A stretch of 64,000 nt of DNA, taken from Brachybacterium sp. SGAir0954 (GTDB lineage: Bacteria; Actinomycetota; Actinomycetes; Actinomycetales; Dermabacteraceae). The stretch lies in assembly GCF_005490785.1 (NCBI RefSeq), contig NZ_CP027295.1, positions 2,728,001-2,792,000 of the forward strand, read 5' to 3'. The notes under the pieces are model-generated. The model was not told the origin of the DNA and ran no database searches. It saw nothing but the letters and a program-made list of their open reading frames with translations. The position numbers and the translations under genes were made by a program. Shown piece after piece: positions 15,763-23,948 of this stretch (its first letter is position 1; each line of letters begins with the position of its first letter).

Positions 15763-16955
15763 GCCGCACCGCGATCCGCGCCCCCTGGAGGCTCGTGGTC
15801 CCCGCGACCTTCCTGCTCGCCTGGGGCGGCAACCACTTCACCCCGCTCCTGCACGTCTACGAGTCCGTCGGCCACTACGCCGCCTGGCAGGCGAACCTCC
15901 TGCTGGGCACCTACGTCGCCGGGCTCGCCCCCGGCCTGCTCGTCGCCGCCGCGCTCTCCGACCGTCACGGCCGCCGCCCCGTGATGCTCGTGGGCATGGC
16001 CGCGACCGTGCTCGGCAGCGCGCTGCTCGCCGCGAGCCCCCACGTCTTCGCGCTGCTGTGCCTGGGCCGGGTGCTCGCCGGCCTCGGGGTGGGCGCGGCC
16101 ATGTCCGTCGGCACGGCCTGGATGAAGGAGCTCTCCGCGCCGCCGTACGAGATCGGCGCCCCGGCCGTCGCCGGCGCCCGCCGCCCGTCCCTCACCCTCA
16201 CCCTCGGCTTCGCGCTCGGTGCCGGGGCGAGCGGGCTGCTCGCCCAGTTCGCGCCGCTCCCCGAGGTCCTCCCCTATCTCGTGCACGGCGGACTCTCCCT
16301 GCTCGCGACCCCGCTGCTCCTGCTCGCCCCGGAGACCCGCCACGTCGAGCGGCCCGCCGCCGGGCACTGGTGGCAGGACCTCCGCGTGCCCGCCGCCGGG
16401 CACCGCCGCTTCACCCGCGCCGTGGTCCCCGCGGCGCCGTGGATCTTCGGCGCGGCCGGCGTCGCCTACGCGGTCATCCCCGCGAGCGTGCAGCGTCACC
16501 TCGGCGAGAGCGCGACGCTGTACGCGACGGCGCTGACGGTGCTCACCCTCGGCACCGGGGCGGTCGTGCAGTCCTTCGTGCCGCGGCTGGACCGCCTCAC
16601 CGGCGGCCGCTCCCTGCCCGTGGGCCAGGCGGCCATGTGCGCGGGCCTGGTGCTCGCGGTGCTCGCGACGGCCATCGGCAGCCCGGTCCTCGGCATCCTC
16701 GTGGCGATGGTGCTCGGCGCCGCCTACGGCACGCTCGTCGTCGCCGGGCTGCTGCAGGTGCAAGCCATCGCGACGGCGGAGGACCTCGCCGGGCTCACCG
16801 GCGTCTACTACGCCCTCGCCTACCTCGGGTTCCTGCTGCCCACGATCCTCGCCGCACTGCTGCCGCTGCTCGCCTATCCCGCCTCGCTCTCGATGCTCGT
16901 GGTGCTCTGCGCGCTGTGCCTGCTCCTCGTGCGGCGCGGCCTGCGCACCGCCTGA
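15759..16955 (+). CDS. MFS transporter
   Basis: 398 residues with about twelve membrane segments. The family loop between helices 2 and 3 is present as ALSDRHGRRPVML, and a duplicated arrangement appears after a central cytosolic loop (about 200-215). It is translationally coupled to the GntR regulator, which suggests regulated import or export of the regulator's ligand. No substrate-specific motif is recognisable. Confidence 0.9.
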   Translation: MSRTAIRAPWRLVVPATFLLAWGGNHFTPLLHVYESVGHYAAWQANLLLGTYVAGLAPGLLVAAALSDRHGRRPVMLVGMAATVLGSALLAASPHVFALLCLGRVLAGLGVGAAMSVGTAWMKELSAPPYEIGAPAVAGARRPSLTLTLGFALGAGASGLLAQFAPLPEVLPYLVHGGLSLLATPLLLLAPETRHVERPAAGHWWQDLRVPAAGHRRFTRAVVPAAPWIFGAAGVAYAVIPASVQRHLGESATLYATALTVLTLGTGAVVQSFVPRLDRLTGGRSLPVGQAAMCAGLVLAVLATAIGSPVLGILVAMVLGAAYGTLVVAGLLQVQAIATAEDLAGLTGVYYALAYLGFLLPTILAALLPLLAYPASLSMLVVLCALCLLLVRRGLRTA

Positions 16956-17025
16956 GGCGCTCCCCTCCGGGGGCGACGTCGGCCGCCCGGCCGCGGACGC
17001 CGCCCCCGCGCGGGCGGCGATCACG

Positions 17026-17118
17026 TACGGTGGCCTGCAGTGACACGGGGTGCCCGGGACCGGGCTGAGATGACACCCGTCGAACCTGATCTAGCTCGGA
17101 CTAGCGAAGGGATGTCGC
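17026..17118 (+). promoter_or_regulatory. TPP riboswitch with adjoining -10 box
   Basis: The thi-box elements are clear: ACGGGGTGCCC, CTGAGATGACACCCGT, CGAACCTGATCTAG and CTAGCGAAGGGA. P1 pairs 17040-17045 with 17113-17118, ending one base before the thiM ATG at 17120. The ribosome binding AAGGGA is inside the aptamer, so TPP binding should block translation start directly. TACGGT at 17026-17031 puts the RNA 5' end at about the first base of P1. Confidence 0.95.
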
Positions 17119-17119
17119 C

Positions 17120-17938
17120 ATGACACTCGCGCACGCCTCTGCCCCCACCGACCCGGCCGTCCTCGCGGCCGCCCTCGAGGAGGTCCGCACGCGGGTCCCC
17201 CTCGTGCAGTGCCTGACCAACGTGGTCACCACGAACCTCATCGCGAACGCGCTGCTCGCCGTGGGCGGCTCCCCCGCCATGGTCGCGGTGCCCGAGGAGG
17301 CCGGCATCTTCGCGGGCATCGCCGACGGCGTCCTCGTGAACCTCGGCACCGCCGGCGCCGAGCAGCGGGAGGCGATGGTCGAGGCCGTCGACGCCGCGCG
17401 CACCGCCGGCACCCCCTGGGTGCTGGACCCCGTCGCCGTCGGGACCCTGCCCGTGCGCACGGCCCTCGCCGCGCGGCTCGTGACCGAGGAGCCCGCGATC
17501 ATCCGCGGCAACGCCTCCGAGATCCGCGCCCTCGCCGGGCTCTCCGCCGGCGGCCGCGGCGCGGACTCGATCGACTCCGCCGACGACTCCCACGAAGCCG
17601 CCACGACCCTCGCCCGCAGCACCGGCGCCGTCGTCGCCGTCTCCGGCGCGGTGGACCTCGTGACCGACGGGGAGAGAGTGGTGCGCGTCGCCACCGGCAG
17701 CCCCCTGCTCACGAAGGTGACGGGCGCCGGCTGCGCGCTCGGCGGGATCACCGCGGCCTTCGCCGCCGTGGTCGAGGACCGCCTCGTCGCCGCGGTCGCC
17801 GCGACGACCGTGCTCACCCTCGCCGCCGAGCGCTCCGCCCGCACCGCCGAGCACCCGGGCTCCTTCGCCGTGGGACTCCTCGACGGGCTGCACGCGCTGA
17901 CCGCCCAGGACGTCCGCGACCAGGCGAAGGTGCGATGA
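17120..17938 (+). CDS. thiM: Hydroxyethylthiazole kinase
   Basis: ThiM phosphorylates 4-methyl-5-(2-hydroxyethyl)thiazole, a salvage step for thiamine. The 272-residue ribokinase-like protein has [15 protein letters not shown] at the N-terminus, [12 protein letters not shown] in the middle and the anion-hole motif TGAGCALGG with the catalytic Cys region. It is the first gene of a thiamine operon directly controlled by the TPP riboswitch, and it overlaps thiE by 4 bases. No thiC or thiG is in the window, consistent with a salvage operon. Confidence 0.97.
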   Translation: MTLAHASAPTDPAVLAAALEEVRTRVPLVQCLTNVVTTNLIANALLAVGGSPAMVAVPEEAGIFAGIADGVLVNLGTAGAEQREAMVEAVDAARTAGTPWVLDPVAVGTLPVRTALAARLVTEEPAIIRGNASEIRALAGLSAGGRGADSIDSADDSHEAATTLARSTGAVVAVSGAVDLVTDGERVVRVATGSPLLTKVTGAGCALGGITAAFAAVVEDRLVAAVAATTVLTLAAERSARTAEHPGSFAVGLLDGLHALTAQDVRDQAKVR

Positions 17939-18603
17939 CCACGATGAGCACCCCTCCTGAGGTCGACCTCTCCCTCTACCTCGTCGTGGACCGCCCGCAG
18001 CTCGAGCGGGCCGGCCACGACCCCGTCACCGCCGTGCGCGACGCCGTCGCCGGCGGCGTCACCGCCGTCCAGGTGCGCGACAAGCAGCTCCCCACCCGGG
18101 ACACGCTCGCCTTCTGCGCTGCCCTCGCGGAGACGCTGCCCCCGTCGGTCGCGATCATCGTCGACGACCGCGTCGACGTGGTCCTCGCCGCCCGCGAGAC
18201 CGGGGTGCGCCTCGCCGGGGTGCACGTCGGCCAGTCGGACCTCCCCGCGCATCTGGTGCGCCGGCTCCTCGGGCCGGGCGCCGTCATCGGCGTCTCCGCG
18301 CAGACCGCCGCCATGGCCCGCGAGGCCGAGGCCGCCGGTGCCGACCACCTCGGCATCGGTGCCGTGCACGGCACCACCACGAAGGCGGACGCCCCCGCCG
18401 TGATCGGGGTCGAGGGCGTCGCCGCCGTCGCCGCCGCGACCGCCCTGCCCGCCGTCGCGATCGGCGGGATCAGTGCCGCGGACCTCCCCGCCCTGCGCCG
18501 CGCGGGGCTCGACGGCGCGGCCGTCGTCTCCGCGATCTGCTCCTCCCCCTCCCCCTTCGACGCGGCGGCGGAGCTGCGCCGCGCCTGGGAGGACGCCCGA
18601 TGA
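17935..18603 (+). CDS. thiE: Thiamine-phosphate synthase
   Basis: ThiE joins HMP-pyrophosphate and thiazole-phosphate to give thiamine phosphate. The 222-residue TIM barrel shows [13 protein letters not shown] (pyrophosphate and substrate contacts), [30 protein letters not shown] and the phosphate-binding AIGGISAAD. It overlaps thiM upstream and the thiD/tenA fusion downstream by ATGA junctions, so the three are translated together. Confidence 0.97.
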   Translation: MTTMSTPPEVDLSLYLVVDRPQLERAGHDPVTAVRDAVAGGVTAVQVRDKQLPTRDTLAFCAALAETLPPSVAIIVDDRVDVVLAARETGVRLAGVHVGQSDLPAHLVRRLLGPGAVIGVSAQTAAMAREAEAAGADHLGIGAVHGTTTKADAPAVIGVEGVAAVAAATALPAVAIGGISAADLPALRRAGLDGAAVVSAICSSPSPFDAAAELRRAWEDAR

Positions 18604-20072
18604 GCCGCCCCGTCCCCCGCGTCCTCAGCATCGCCGGCACCGACCCCACGGGCGGCGCCGGCATCCAGGCGGATCTCAAGTCGATCGCCGCGAACGGCGG
18701 CTACGGCATGGCCGCGACGACCGCGCTCGTCGCCCAGAACACCCGCGGCGTGCGCGAGGTCCACGTGCCGCCGCCCGCCTTCCTCGACGCGCAGCTCCGG
18801 GCGGTGAGCGAGGACGTCACGATCGACGCCGTGAAGATCGGCATGCTCTTCGACGGCACGATCATCGACACGGTCACCGCCTGGCTGGACGACGTGCGAC
18901 CCCCGGTGGTGGTGCTCGACCCGGTCATGGTCGCCGCGAGCGGAGACCGCCTGCTCGACGACTCCGCCGAGCAGGCGCTGCGGGACATGCTCCGCCATGC
19001 CCACCTCGTCACCCCGAACCTCCCCGAGCTCGCCGTGCTCGCCGAGCAGCCCGAGGCGAGCACCTGGGAGCAGGCCCTCGCCCAGGCGCAGGAGCTCGCC
19101 GCCCGCCACGCGGTGCTCGTGCTCGCCAAGGGCGGTCACCTGAGCGGACCGGACTCCCCCGACGCCCTCGTCGGCCCCGAGGGGGTGCTCGCCGAGCTGC
19201 CCGGCGCGCGGATCGCGACGCGGAACACGCACGGCACCGGCTGCTCGCTCTCCTCCGCGATCGCGACCCTCCGCGGACGCGGCGAGGACTGGGCCGGCGC
19301 CGTGCGCGGGGCGAAGGACTGGCTCGCCGGAGCGATCGCCGCCGCGGACTCCCTCGAGGCGGGGCGCGGCAGCGGGCCGGTCTCCCACTTCGCGGCGCTG
19401 TGGGAGGCGGCCGGCACCCATGCCCCGTCCGCGGCGACGATCGCCGAGGAGTGGTGGGAGGCGGCCGCCGAGCTGCGCACGCAGATCGACGCGCTGCCCA
19501 TGGTGCGCGGCCTCGCCGACGGCACCCTCCCGCGCCCCGCGTTCCACCGCTACCTCGCCCAGGACGCCCTCTACCTCCAGGAGTACTCGCGGGCCCTCGC
19601 CGCCGCCTCGACCCTCGCCCCCTCCGCCGAGGAGCAGGCCTTCTGGGCCGGGGCCGCCCAGGGCGCGATCGCCGCGGAGACCGAGCTGCACGCGGGACGC
19701 CTGGGCCCCGAGGAGCTCTTCGCGGCCCAGCCCGATGCGACCACCCGCGCCTACGTGGACCACCTCCTGGCCCTCGCGGCGCGCGGCCGCTACGAGGAGC
19801 TCGCGGCGGCCCTGCTCCCCTGCTTCTGGATCTACGACGACGTGGGCGCCCGGCTCTCCCGGGCCGGGACCGCCGGGCATCCCTACGGCGACTGGCTCGC
19901 GACCTACGGCGGCCCGGACTTCCACGCGGAGACGCTGCGCGCGATCGAGCTGGTCACGGCCTGCGCGGCACGGGCGAGCAGCGAGGTGCGCGCCGCGATG
20001 CGCACCGCCTTCCTGGTCTCGGTGCGGCACGAGCGGGACTTCTTCGCGGCGCCGCTCGGCGGGGGCCGGTGA
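18600..20072 (+). CDS. thiD: Fused HMP/HMP-P kinase and TenA (thiaminase II)
   Basis: 490 residues with two enzymes. Residues 1 to about 265 are ThiD, which phosphorylates hydroxymethylpyrimidine twice: SIAGTDPTGGAGIQADLKS at the N-terminus, VVLDPVMVAASGD in the middle and THGTGCSLSSA as anion hole. Residues from about 280 are TenA, which releases HMP from degraded thiamine: YLAQDALYLQEYSRAL and the catalytic Cys in LLPCFWIYDD. The fusion joins pyrimidine salvage to its activation. It overlaps thiE and is followed after 4 bases by the DUF6314 gene. Confidence 0.96.
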   Translation: MSRPVPRVLSIAGTDPTGGAGIQADLKSIAANGGYGMAATTALVAQNTRGVREVHVPPPAFLDAQLRAVSEDVTIDAVKIGMLFDGTIIDTVTAWLDDVRPPVVVLDPVMVAASGDRLLDDSAEQALRDMLRHAHLVTPNLPELAVLAEQPEASTWEQALAQAQELAARHAVLVLAKGGHLSGPDSPDALVGPEGVLAELPGARIATRNTHGTGCSLSSAIATLRGRGEDWAGAVRGAKDWLAGAIAAADSLEAGRGSGPVSHFAALWEAAGTHAPSAATIAEEWWEAAAELRTQIDALPMVRGLADGTLPRPAFHRYLAQDALYLQEYSRALAAASTLAPSAEEQAFWAGAAQGAIAAETELHAGRLGPEELFAAQPDATTRAYVDHLLALAARGRYEELAAALLPCFWIYDDVGARLSRAGTAGHPYGDWLATYGGPDFHAETLRAIELVTACAARASSEVRAAMRTAFLVSVRHERDFFAAPLGGGR

Positions 20073-20076
20073 GCGG

Positions 20077-20583
20077 ATGCACGGGTCCGACCGCACCCCC
20101 GAGCCGACGCAGCTCCTCGGCGCCTGGGACCTGACCCGGCGCATCGAGGACCGGGCCGCCGGCGAGCGGATGAGCGTGCGGGGCACGGCGCTGCTGGAGC
20201 TGTGCGGACCCGGCGAGGTGCGCTGGTCGGAGAGCGGCGAGCTGCGGCGCGGGGACGGCCGCCGCAGCCCCGTCTCCCGCACCCTGCGGATCCTGCGCGG
20301 GGACGACGGCTGGACGGTGCATCTGCCGGACGGTTCGCCCTTCCACCGCTGGCAGGCGCGCTCGCCGCTCGTGCACCTGTGCGGCGAGGACGTCTACCGG
20401 GGCCGGCTCGAGCTGCCGGGCGAGGATCGCTGGACCCTCACCTGGCAGGTGACGGGGCCGCGCAAGGACCTGCTGCTCATGAGCGAGCTCGAGCGACCCG
20501 CGGGCCTGTACACCGCGATCCCGACGCACCGCCCCGGCGACGACGGGACCGCCCGGGGGCTCCCGCCCTCCGCGAGGCCGTGA
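20077..20583 (+). CDS. DUF6314 family protein
   Basis: 168 residues beginning with LLGAWDLTRRIEDR, with FHRWQA and HLCGEDVYRG in the middle and QVTGPRKDLLLMS near the end; these are the features I associate with DUF6314, a lipocalin-like beta-barrel family of unknown function. No signal peptide is present. It starts 4 bases after thiD/tenA and its stop overlaps the next ATG (TGATG), so it belongs to the thiamine operon by position. A role in binding a small ligand such as a thiamine intermediate is a guess from context. Confidence 0.85.
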   Translation: MHGSDRTPEPTQLLGAWDLTRRIEDRAAGERMSVRGTALLELCGPGEVRWSESGELRRGDGRRSPVSRTLRILRGDDGWTVHLPDGSPFHRWQARSPLVHLCGEDVYRGRLELPGEDRWTLTWQVTGPRKDLLLMSELERPAGLYTAIPTHRPGDDGTARGLPPSARP

Positions 20584-21824
20584 TGGGATGGGGCCGGGAC
20601 GGCTTGCGTCGGCGCCCCGGCCCGTTCGACGACGGCAGGGGGCGGCACATGCTGCGAGGGGTGGAGATCATGCCAGGAGCACCGAGGATCAGCGCGGTGA
20701 CCGGCACCAACGGAAAGACCAGCGTCGTGAGCGCGACGGTGCAGCTGATGCGCGCCGCGGGGTGGGCGGCGGCCGGCGTGGACTCGCTCGGCGTCGCCCA
20801 CGTCGACGGCACGCGGGAGCCCACCCGCTTCCAGAAGTCGCCCGACCACCTGCCCGGGATCATCGCGGAGGAGTCCCGCGACGGGGCGGAGGCGGTGTCC
20901 CTCGAGGCATTCGTCGGGATCCTCAAGGACGGCCTGCTGGACCGCGTCACCGTGGACGTGGCCGTGAGCACCGGGATCGAGAGCGATCACCTCGACACCC
21001 TCGGCTCGCTCGAGGCGTACCGCGCCGCGAAGCTGCGCCTGTTCGCGGAGCACCTGCGCCCGGACGGTCTCGCCGTCGTCGCGACGGACAGCGCCCACGG
21101 GGACCTCGTCGCGGAGGCCGTCTCCGGCCGCGGGGCGCACCTGGTGACCGTGGGCTCGGGCGGCGACGTGGAGCTGCTCGACGCTGTCGAGGAGGAGGGC
21201 TCGCTGCGCGGCCGGCTGCGGATCGGGGATGGGATGTGGGAGGCCGTGCTGCCCACGGTGCACGCGGTCGCGGTGACGAACCTGCTGCTCGCGGCCACCG
21301 CCGTGATCGGCCTCGGCGGGGACCCGGGCGCGGTCGTGGAGGGCCTCGCCGGGGTGACGCCGCCGCCGGGGCGGCTCGAGGTGATCGGCGAGCGCGAGGG
21401 CGTGCGCACGATGGTCGACACCGCGCACAACCCCGGCGCGCTGCGGGCGGCCCTGCGCAGCGTGCGCGAGCGCACCGCCGGGCGCGTGCTGCTCGTGGTC
21501 GGCGCGGGCGGCGAGCGGGACCGCTCCAAGCGACCGGAGATGGGCGCGATCGCGGCGGAGCTCGCGGACCTCGTGGTGCTCACGGACGACAACCCGCGCC
21601 GCGAGCCGCCCGCGCGGATCCGCGCCGAGGTGCGCGCCGGCTGCCCGGAGTGCATCGAGGTGCCCTTCCGGGCCGATGCGATCCGAGCGGCGCTCGCGAT
21701 GGCCCGCCCCGGGGACACTGTGCTCGTCGCCGGCAAGGGCGACGAGACCGAGCAGATCGTGGGCACGCGCCGGCTGCCGCACGACGACCGCGCGCTGCTG
21801 CGGGCCTGGGTCGACGGAGCCTGA
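20583..21824 (+). CDS. Short Mur-type ligase (MurE-like, no N-terminal domain)
   Basis: 413 residues. The ATP loop AVTGTNGKTSVV starts near residue 38, so the UDP-sugar-binding N-terminal domain of MurE (about 90 residues) is missing. The central domain has STGIESDHLDTLGS, and the C-terminal domain has VVDTAHNPGALRAAL-like and LTDDNPRREPP, which matches the DNPRxExP motif by which MurE contacts its amino acid. The start is uncertain: ATG 20583 is coupled to the previous stop, and ATG 20650 follows a purine-rich AGGGGGCGG. The substrate is unlikely to be UDP-MurNAc-dipeptide; it is the last gene of the riboswitch-led run. Confidence 0.85.
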   Translation: MGWGRDGLRRRPGPFDDGRGRHMLRGVEIMPGAPRISAVTGTNGKTSVVSATVQLMRAAGWAAAGVDSLGVAHVDGTREPTRFQKSPDHLPGIIAEESRDGAEAVSLEAFVGILKDGLLDRVTVDVAVSTGIESDHLDTLGSLEAYRAAKLRLFAEHLRPDGLAVVATDSAHGDLVAEAVSGRGAHLVTVGSGGDVELLDAVEEEGSLRGRLRIGDGMWEAVLPTVHAVAVTNLLLAATAVIGLGGDPGAVVEGLAGVTPPPGRLEVIGEREGVRTMVDTAHNPGALRAALRSVRERTAGRVLLVVGAGGERDRSKRPEMGAIAAELADLVVLTDDNPRREPPARIRAEVRAGCPECIEVPFRADAIRAALAMARPGDTVLVAGKGDETEQIVGTRRLPHDDRALLRAWVDGA

Positions 21825-21882
21825 ACGACCCGCGGCGCCCGCCGGGAGGGCGGGCACCGCACGTCAGCGATGTCGAGCAGGG

Positions 21883-22014
21883 TCAGACGAGGCCGATGCC
21901 GCCGTCCGGGTCATGGCCATCGTCGGGGTCGTAACCCCCGCCCGGGTCATAGCCCCCGTCCGGGTCGTAACCCCCGCCCGGGTCGTACGGGGAGGTCAGA
22001 TCGGCGTCGGTCAT
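21883..22014 (-). CDS. 43-aa ORF with YDPxGG repeats
   Basis: Starts MTDADLTSPYDP and then consists of five six-residue units at residues 10-39 (YDPGGG, YDPDGG, YDPGGG, YDPDDG, HDPDGG), ending IGLV. AAGGCGG lies a few bases before the ATG. The repeat units correspond to an imperfect 18-base DNA repeat at 21898-21987. Length and leader-plus-repeat form resemble small secreted or modified peptides, but no modifying enzyme or exporter is adjacent. It lies convergent to the Mur-ligase gene. It may also be only a repeat that happens to be open. Confidence 0.45.
   Translation of the reverse strand: MTDADLTSPYDPGGGYDPDGGYDPGGGYDPDDGHDPDGGIGLV
21898..21987. repeat. Five imperfect 18-bp tandem repeats
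   Basis: Units built around GGGTCGTAACCCCCGCC (plus strand) recur every 18 bases with small changes. They encode the YDPxGG units on the minus strand. Confidence 0.85.
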
Positions 22015-22181
22015 GGGGCCGCCTTGCTCTCGTCGGGGTGGCGCACCTGTGATCCAACGCTCTCCACGACCGACACGCCAGAGGATCCTCGAACTTTTCC
22101 GGACTCGTGCATTCCTCGTGGACAGGGTCTCCGGCACCGCTCTCGAGCCTTGACGGGACCTTGATCCGAGCGACTTAGGTT
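22015..22181 (+). promoter_or_regulatory. Intergenic region and ydhK promoter with CCTTGA direct repeats
   Basis: I see no gene between 22015 and 22213. CCTTGA occurs at 22148-22153 and again at 22159-22164, an 11-base period typical of OmpR/PhoB-type sites. TTGACG (22150-22155) with ACTTAG (22173-22178) at a 17-base spacing is a possible promoter. The ydhK ATG at 22214 has AGGAG a few bases upstream. Confidence 0.45.
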
Positions 22182-22213
22182 GAAGACGTACCGACCTCGA
22201 ACAGGAGCCCCCC

Positions 22214-22783
22214 ATGCGCACACGCCGCAGCTTCGGCCGTCTCACGGCCATCACCCTCGCCACCGCCGTCGCACTCTCCGGATGCTCGAACGGCTCCACC
22301 CACAGCGACCACGCGTCCAGCGAGGCGAGCGACGGAGCCCATGCAGGGATGGATCATCCGATGGACGGCGGGCCGGCACCCGCAGGGATCACCGCGGCGC
22401 AGGAGCCCACCTACCCGGTCGGCACGCAGGTGATGATCACCGCGGACCACATGGACGGGATGACGGGCGCCACAGCGACGATCTCCGGCGCCTTCGACAC
22501 GACCGCCTACGCGGTCAGCTACACGCCCACCGACGGAGGCGAGCCCGTGACCGATCACCGCTGGGTGGTGCAGGAGGAGCTCCAGGACCCGGGGGCGGCC
22601 CCCGTGGCCGACGGCACCGATGTGGTCATCTCCGCCGACCACATGCCCGGCATGGAGGGAGCTCACGGAACGATCGACAGCTCCACCGACGAGACGGTGT
22701 ACATGGTCGACTACGAGGCCGACGGCATGAGCATCACGCATCACAAATGGGTCGTCGAGAGCGAGGTCGCCCCTCTCGGCTAG
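22214..22783 (+). CDS. ydhK: YdhK family lipoprotein (two DUF1541 domains)
   Basis: 189 residues. A lipoprotein signal peptide ends in LSGC (Cys near residue 24), so the protein is anchored outside the membrane. A His/Met/Asp-rich linker follows (HSDHASSEASDGAHAGMDHP), then two similar DUF1541 repeats, each with an (M)ITADHM.GM-like start and ending in DHRWVV or HHKWVV. Met- and His-rich extracellular proteins of this kind are often tied to copper or other metal stress. It faces a two-component system whose HK gene ends 25 bases away, convergent. The 11-base repeat upstream may be a binding site for that regulator. Confidence 0.88.
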   Translation: MRTRRSFGRLTAITLATAVALSGCSNGSTHSDHASSEASDGAHAGMDHPMDGGPAPAGITAAQEPTYPVGTQVMITADHMDGMTGATATISGAFDTTAYAVSYTPTDGGEPVTDHRWVVQEELQDPGAAPVADGTDVVISADHMPGMEGAHGTIDSSTDETVYMVDYEADGMSITHHKWVVESEVAPLG

Positions 22784-22807
22784 CGAGGAGGGCAGCGGAG
22801 GTCCCTG

Positions 22808-23947
22808 TCAGCCCCGGGCGCTCCCGCGGGGGACCCTGATCGTGAGGACGGCGCCGCGTCCGGGCCCCTCGCTCGCGGCGTCGAGCGAACCACCATGGGC
22901 CTCGACGAGCGATCGGCTGATCGTCAGGCCGATCCCGGACCCCGACGACTCCTGGCTGCGCGAGTGGTCGGCGCGGTAGAACCGTTCGAAGAGGTGCGCA
23001 CCATCCTCGGCGGTGAACCCTTCGCCGTCGTCGGACACGGTGATCACGACATGCTCCCCCTCGACGGAGCACGCGACGACCACGTGACCCCCGCGGGGCG
23101 TGTGTCGCAGGGCGTTGCCCAGCAGGTTCCCCAGGACCTGGGTGAGCCGCTGGGGATCGACCTCCACGTCGATCTCCTCCGCCGATGGTGCGAGCTCGAG
23201 ATGGAGCGTCACGGCGGAGCTCGCGTACGCCTCCTGCCATTCCGCGATCGACAGCTCAAGGAGACCCGCCAGGGCGGTGGCCCTCCGGACGACAGGGAGC
23301 CGCCCTTCCTCGGCACGGGAGACCACGTCGACGTCTTCGGCCAGTCGCGAGAGACGACCGGTCTGGGCCTCGAGCACGGGCAGGGCATCCTCGAGCTCGA
23401 TGATCCCGTCGGCGATCGCCTCGTGATGGGCCACGAGAGTGGCGATCGGCGTCCTGAGCTCATGGGCGAGGTCGGTGAGCAGTCGTCGACGGTTCCGCTC
23501 GACCGCATCGAGCCGTCCGGCCATGTCGTCCAGGGCCCCCGCCAACGCATCCAGCTCCGCGCCCGCGCCCAGCGCGGGGACCCGGGTTCCGTAGTGCCCG
23601 CGGGAGAGGAGCTCGGCCGCCCTCCCGAGCACGGCGAGCTTGTGCCGCAGGCGTCGCACCCAGCTCCAGGTGACGACCGTCGCCGCCAGGAGGGAGACGG
23701 CCCCACCGACGCCCAGCGACACGGCGAGCGCATCCCGGTAGGCCCGTTCGATGTGGACGAGGTCCTCCCCGTCCACCGGGAGATCGGTCTGGAGCAGGTG
23801 CCGGTGGAAGACCATGGGCCCGATCAGCGCGGTCAGCGCCACGATCGTAACCGCCCCGAGGAGCAGCACGACGAGCTGGCCGGCCATGAGCCGCGAGGAC
23901 AGTCCTCGACCGGGTCGCGCGCCCTCCGCATCAGCTGCGCCCATCAC
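22808..23947 (-). CDS. Sensor histidine kinase
   Basis: 379 residues: membrane helix at about 22-45, a short extracellular loop of about 25 residues, a second helix at about 73-93, HAMP linker, HisKA domain with the phospho-acceptor His in DLAHELRTPIATL, and HATPase with N box LGNLLGNALRHTP, G1 VSDDGEGF and G2 GSGIGLTI. The very small outside loop suggests sensing in or near the membrane. One base separates it from the response-regulator stop; start may be GTG 23947 or the adjoining ATG 23944. Confidence 0.93.
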   Translation of the reverse strand: MMGAADAEGARPGRGLSSRLMAGQLVVLLLGAVTIVALTALIGPMVFHRHLLQTDLPVDGEDLVHIERAYRDALAVSLGVGGAVSLLAATVVTWSWVRRLRHKLAVLGRAAELLSRGHYGTRVPALGAGAELDALAGALDDMAGRLDAVERNRRRLLTDLAHELRTPIATLVAHHEAIADGIIELEDALPVLEAQTGRLSRLAEDVDVVSRAEEGRLPVVRRATALAGLLELSIAEWQEAYASSAVTLHLELAPSAEEIDVEVDPQRLTQVLGNLLGNALRHTPRGGHVVVACSVEGEHVVITVSDDGEGFTAEDGAHLFERFYRADHSRSQESSGSGIGLTISRSLVEAHGGSLDAASEGPGRGAVLTIRVPRGSARG

Positions 23948-23948
23948 C

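Noticed and set aside
21898..21987. Tandem repeat considered as a CRISPR array
   Set aside because: Units are 18 bases with no unique spacers and no cas genes nearby; they fit a coding tandem repeat.
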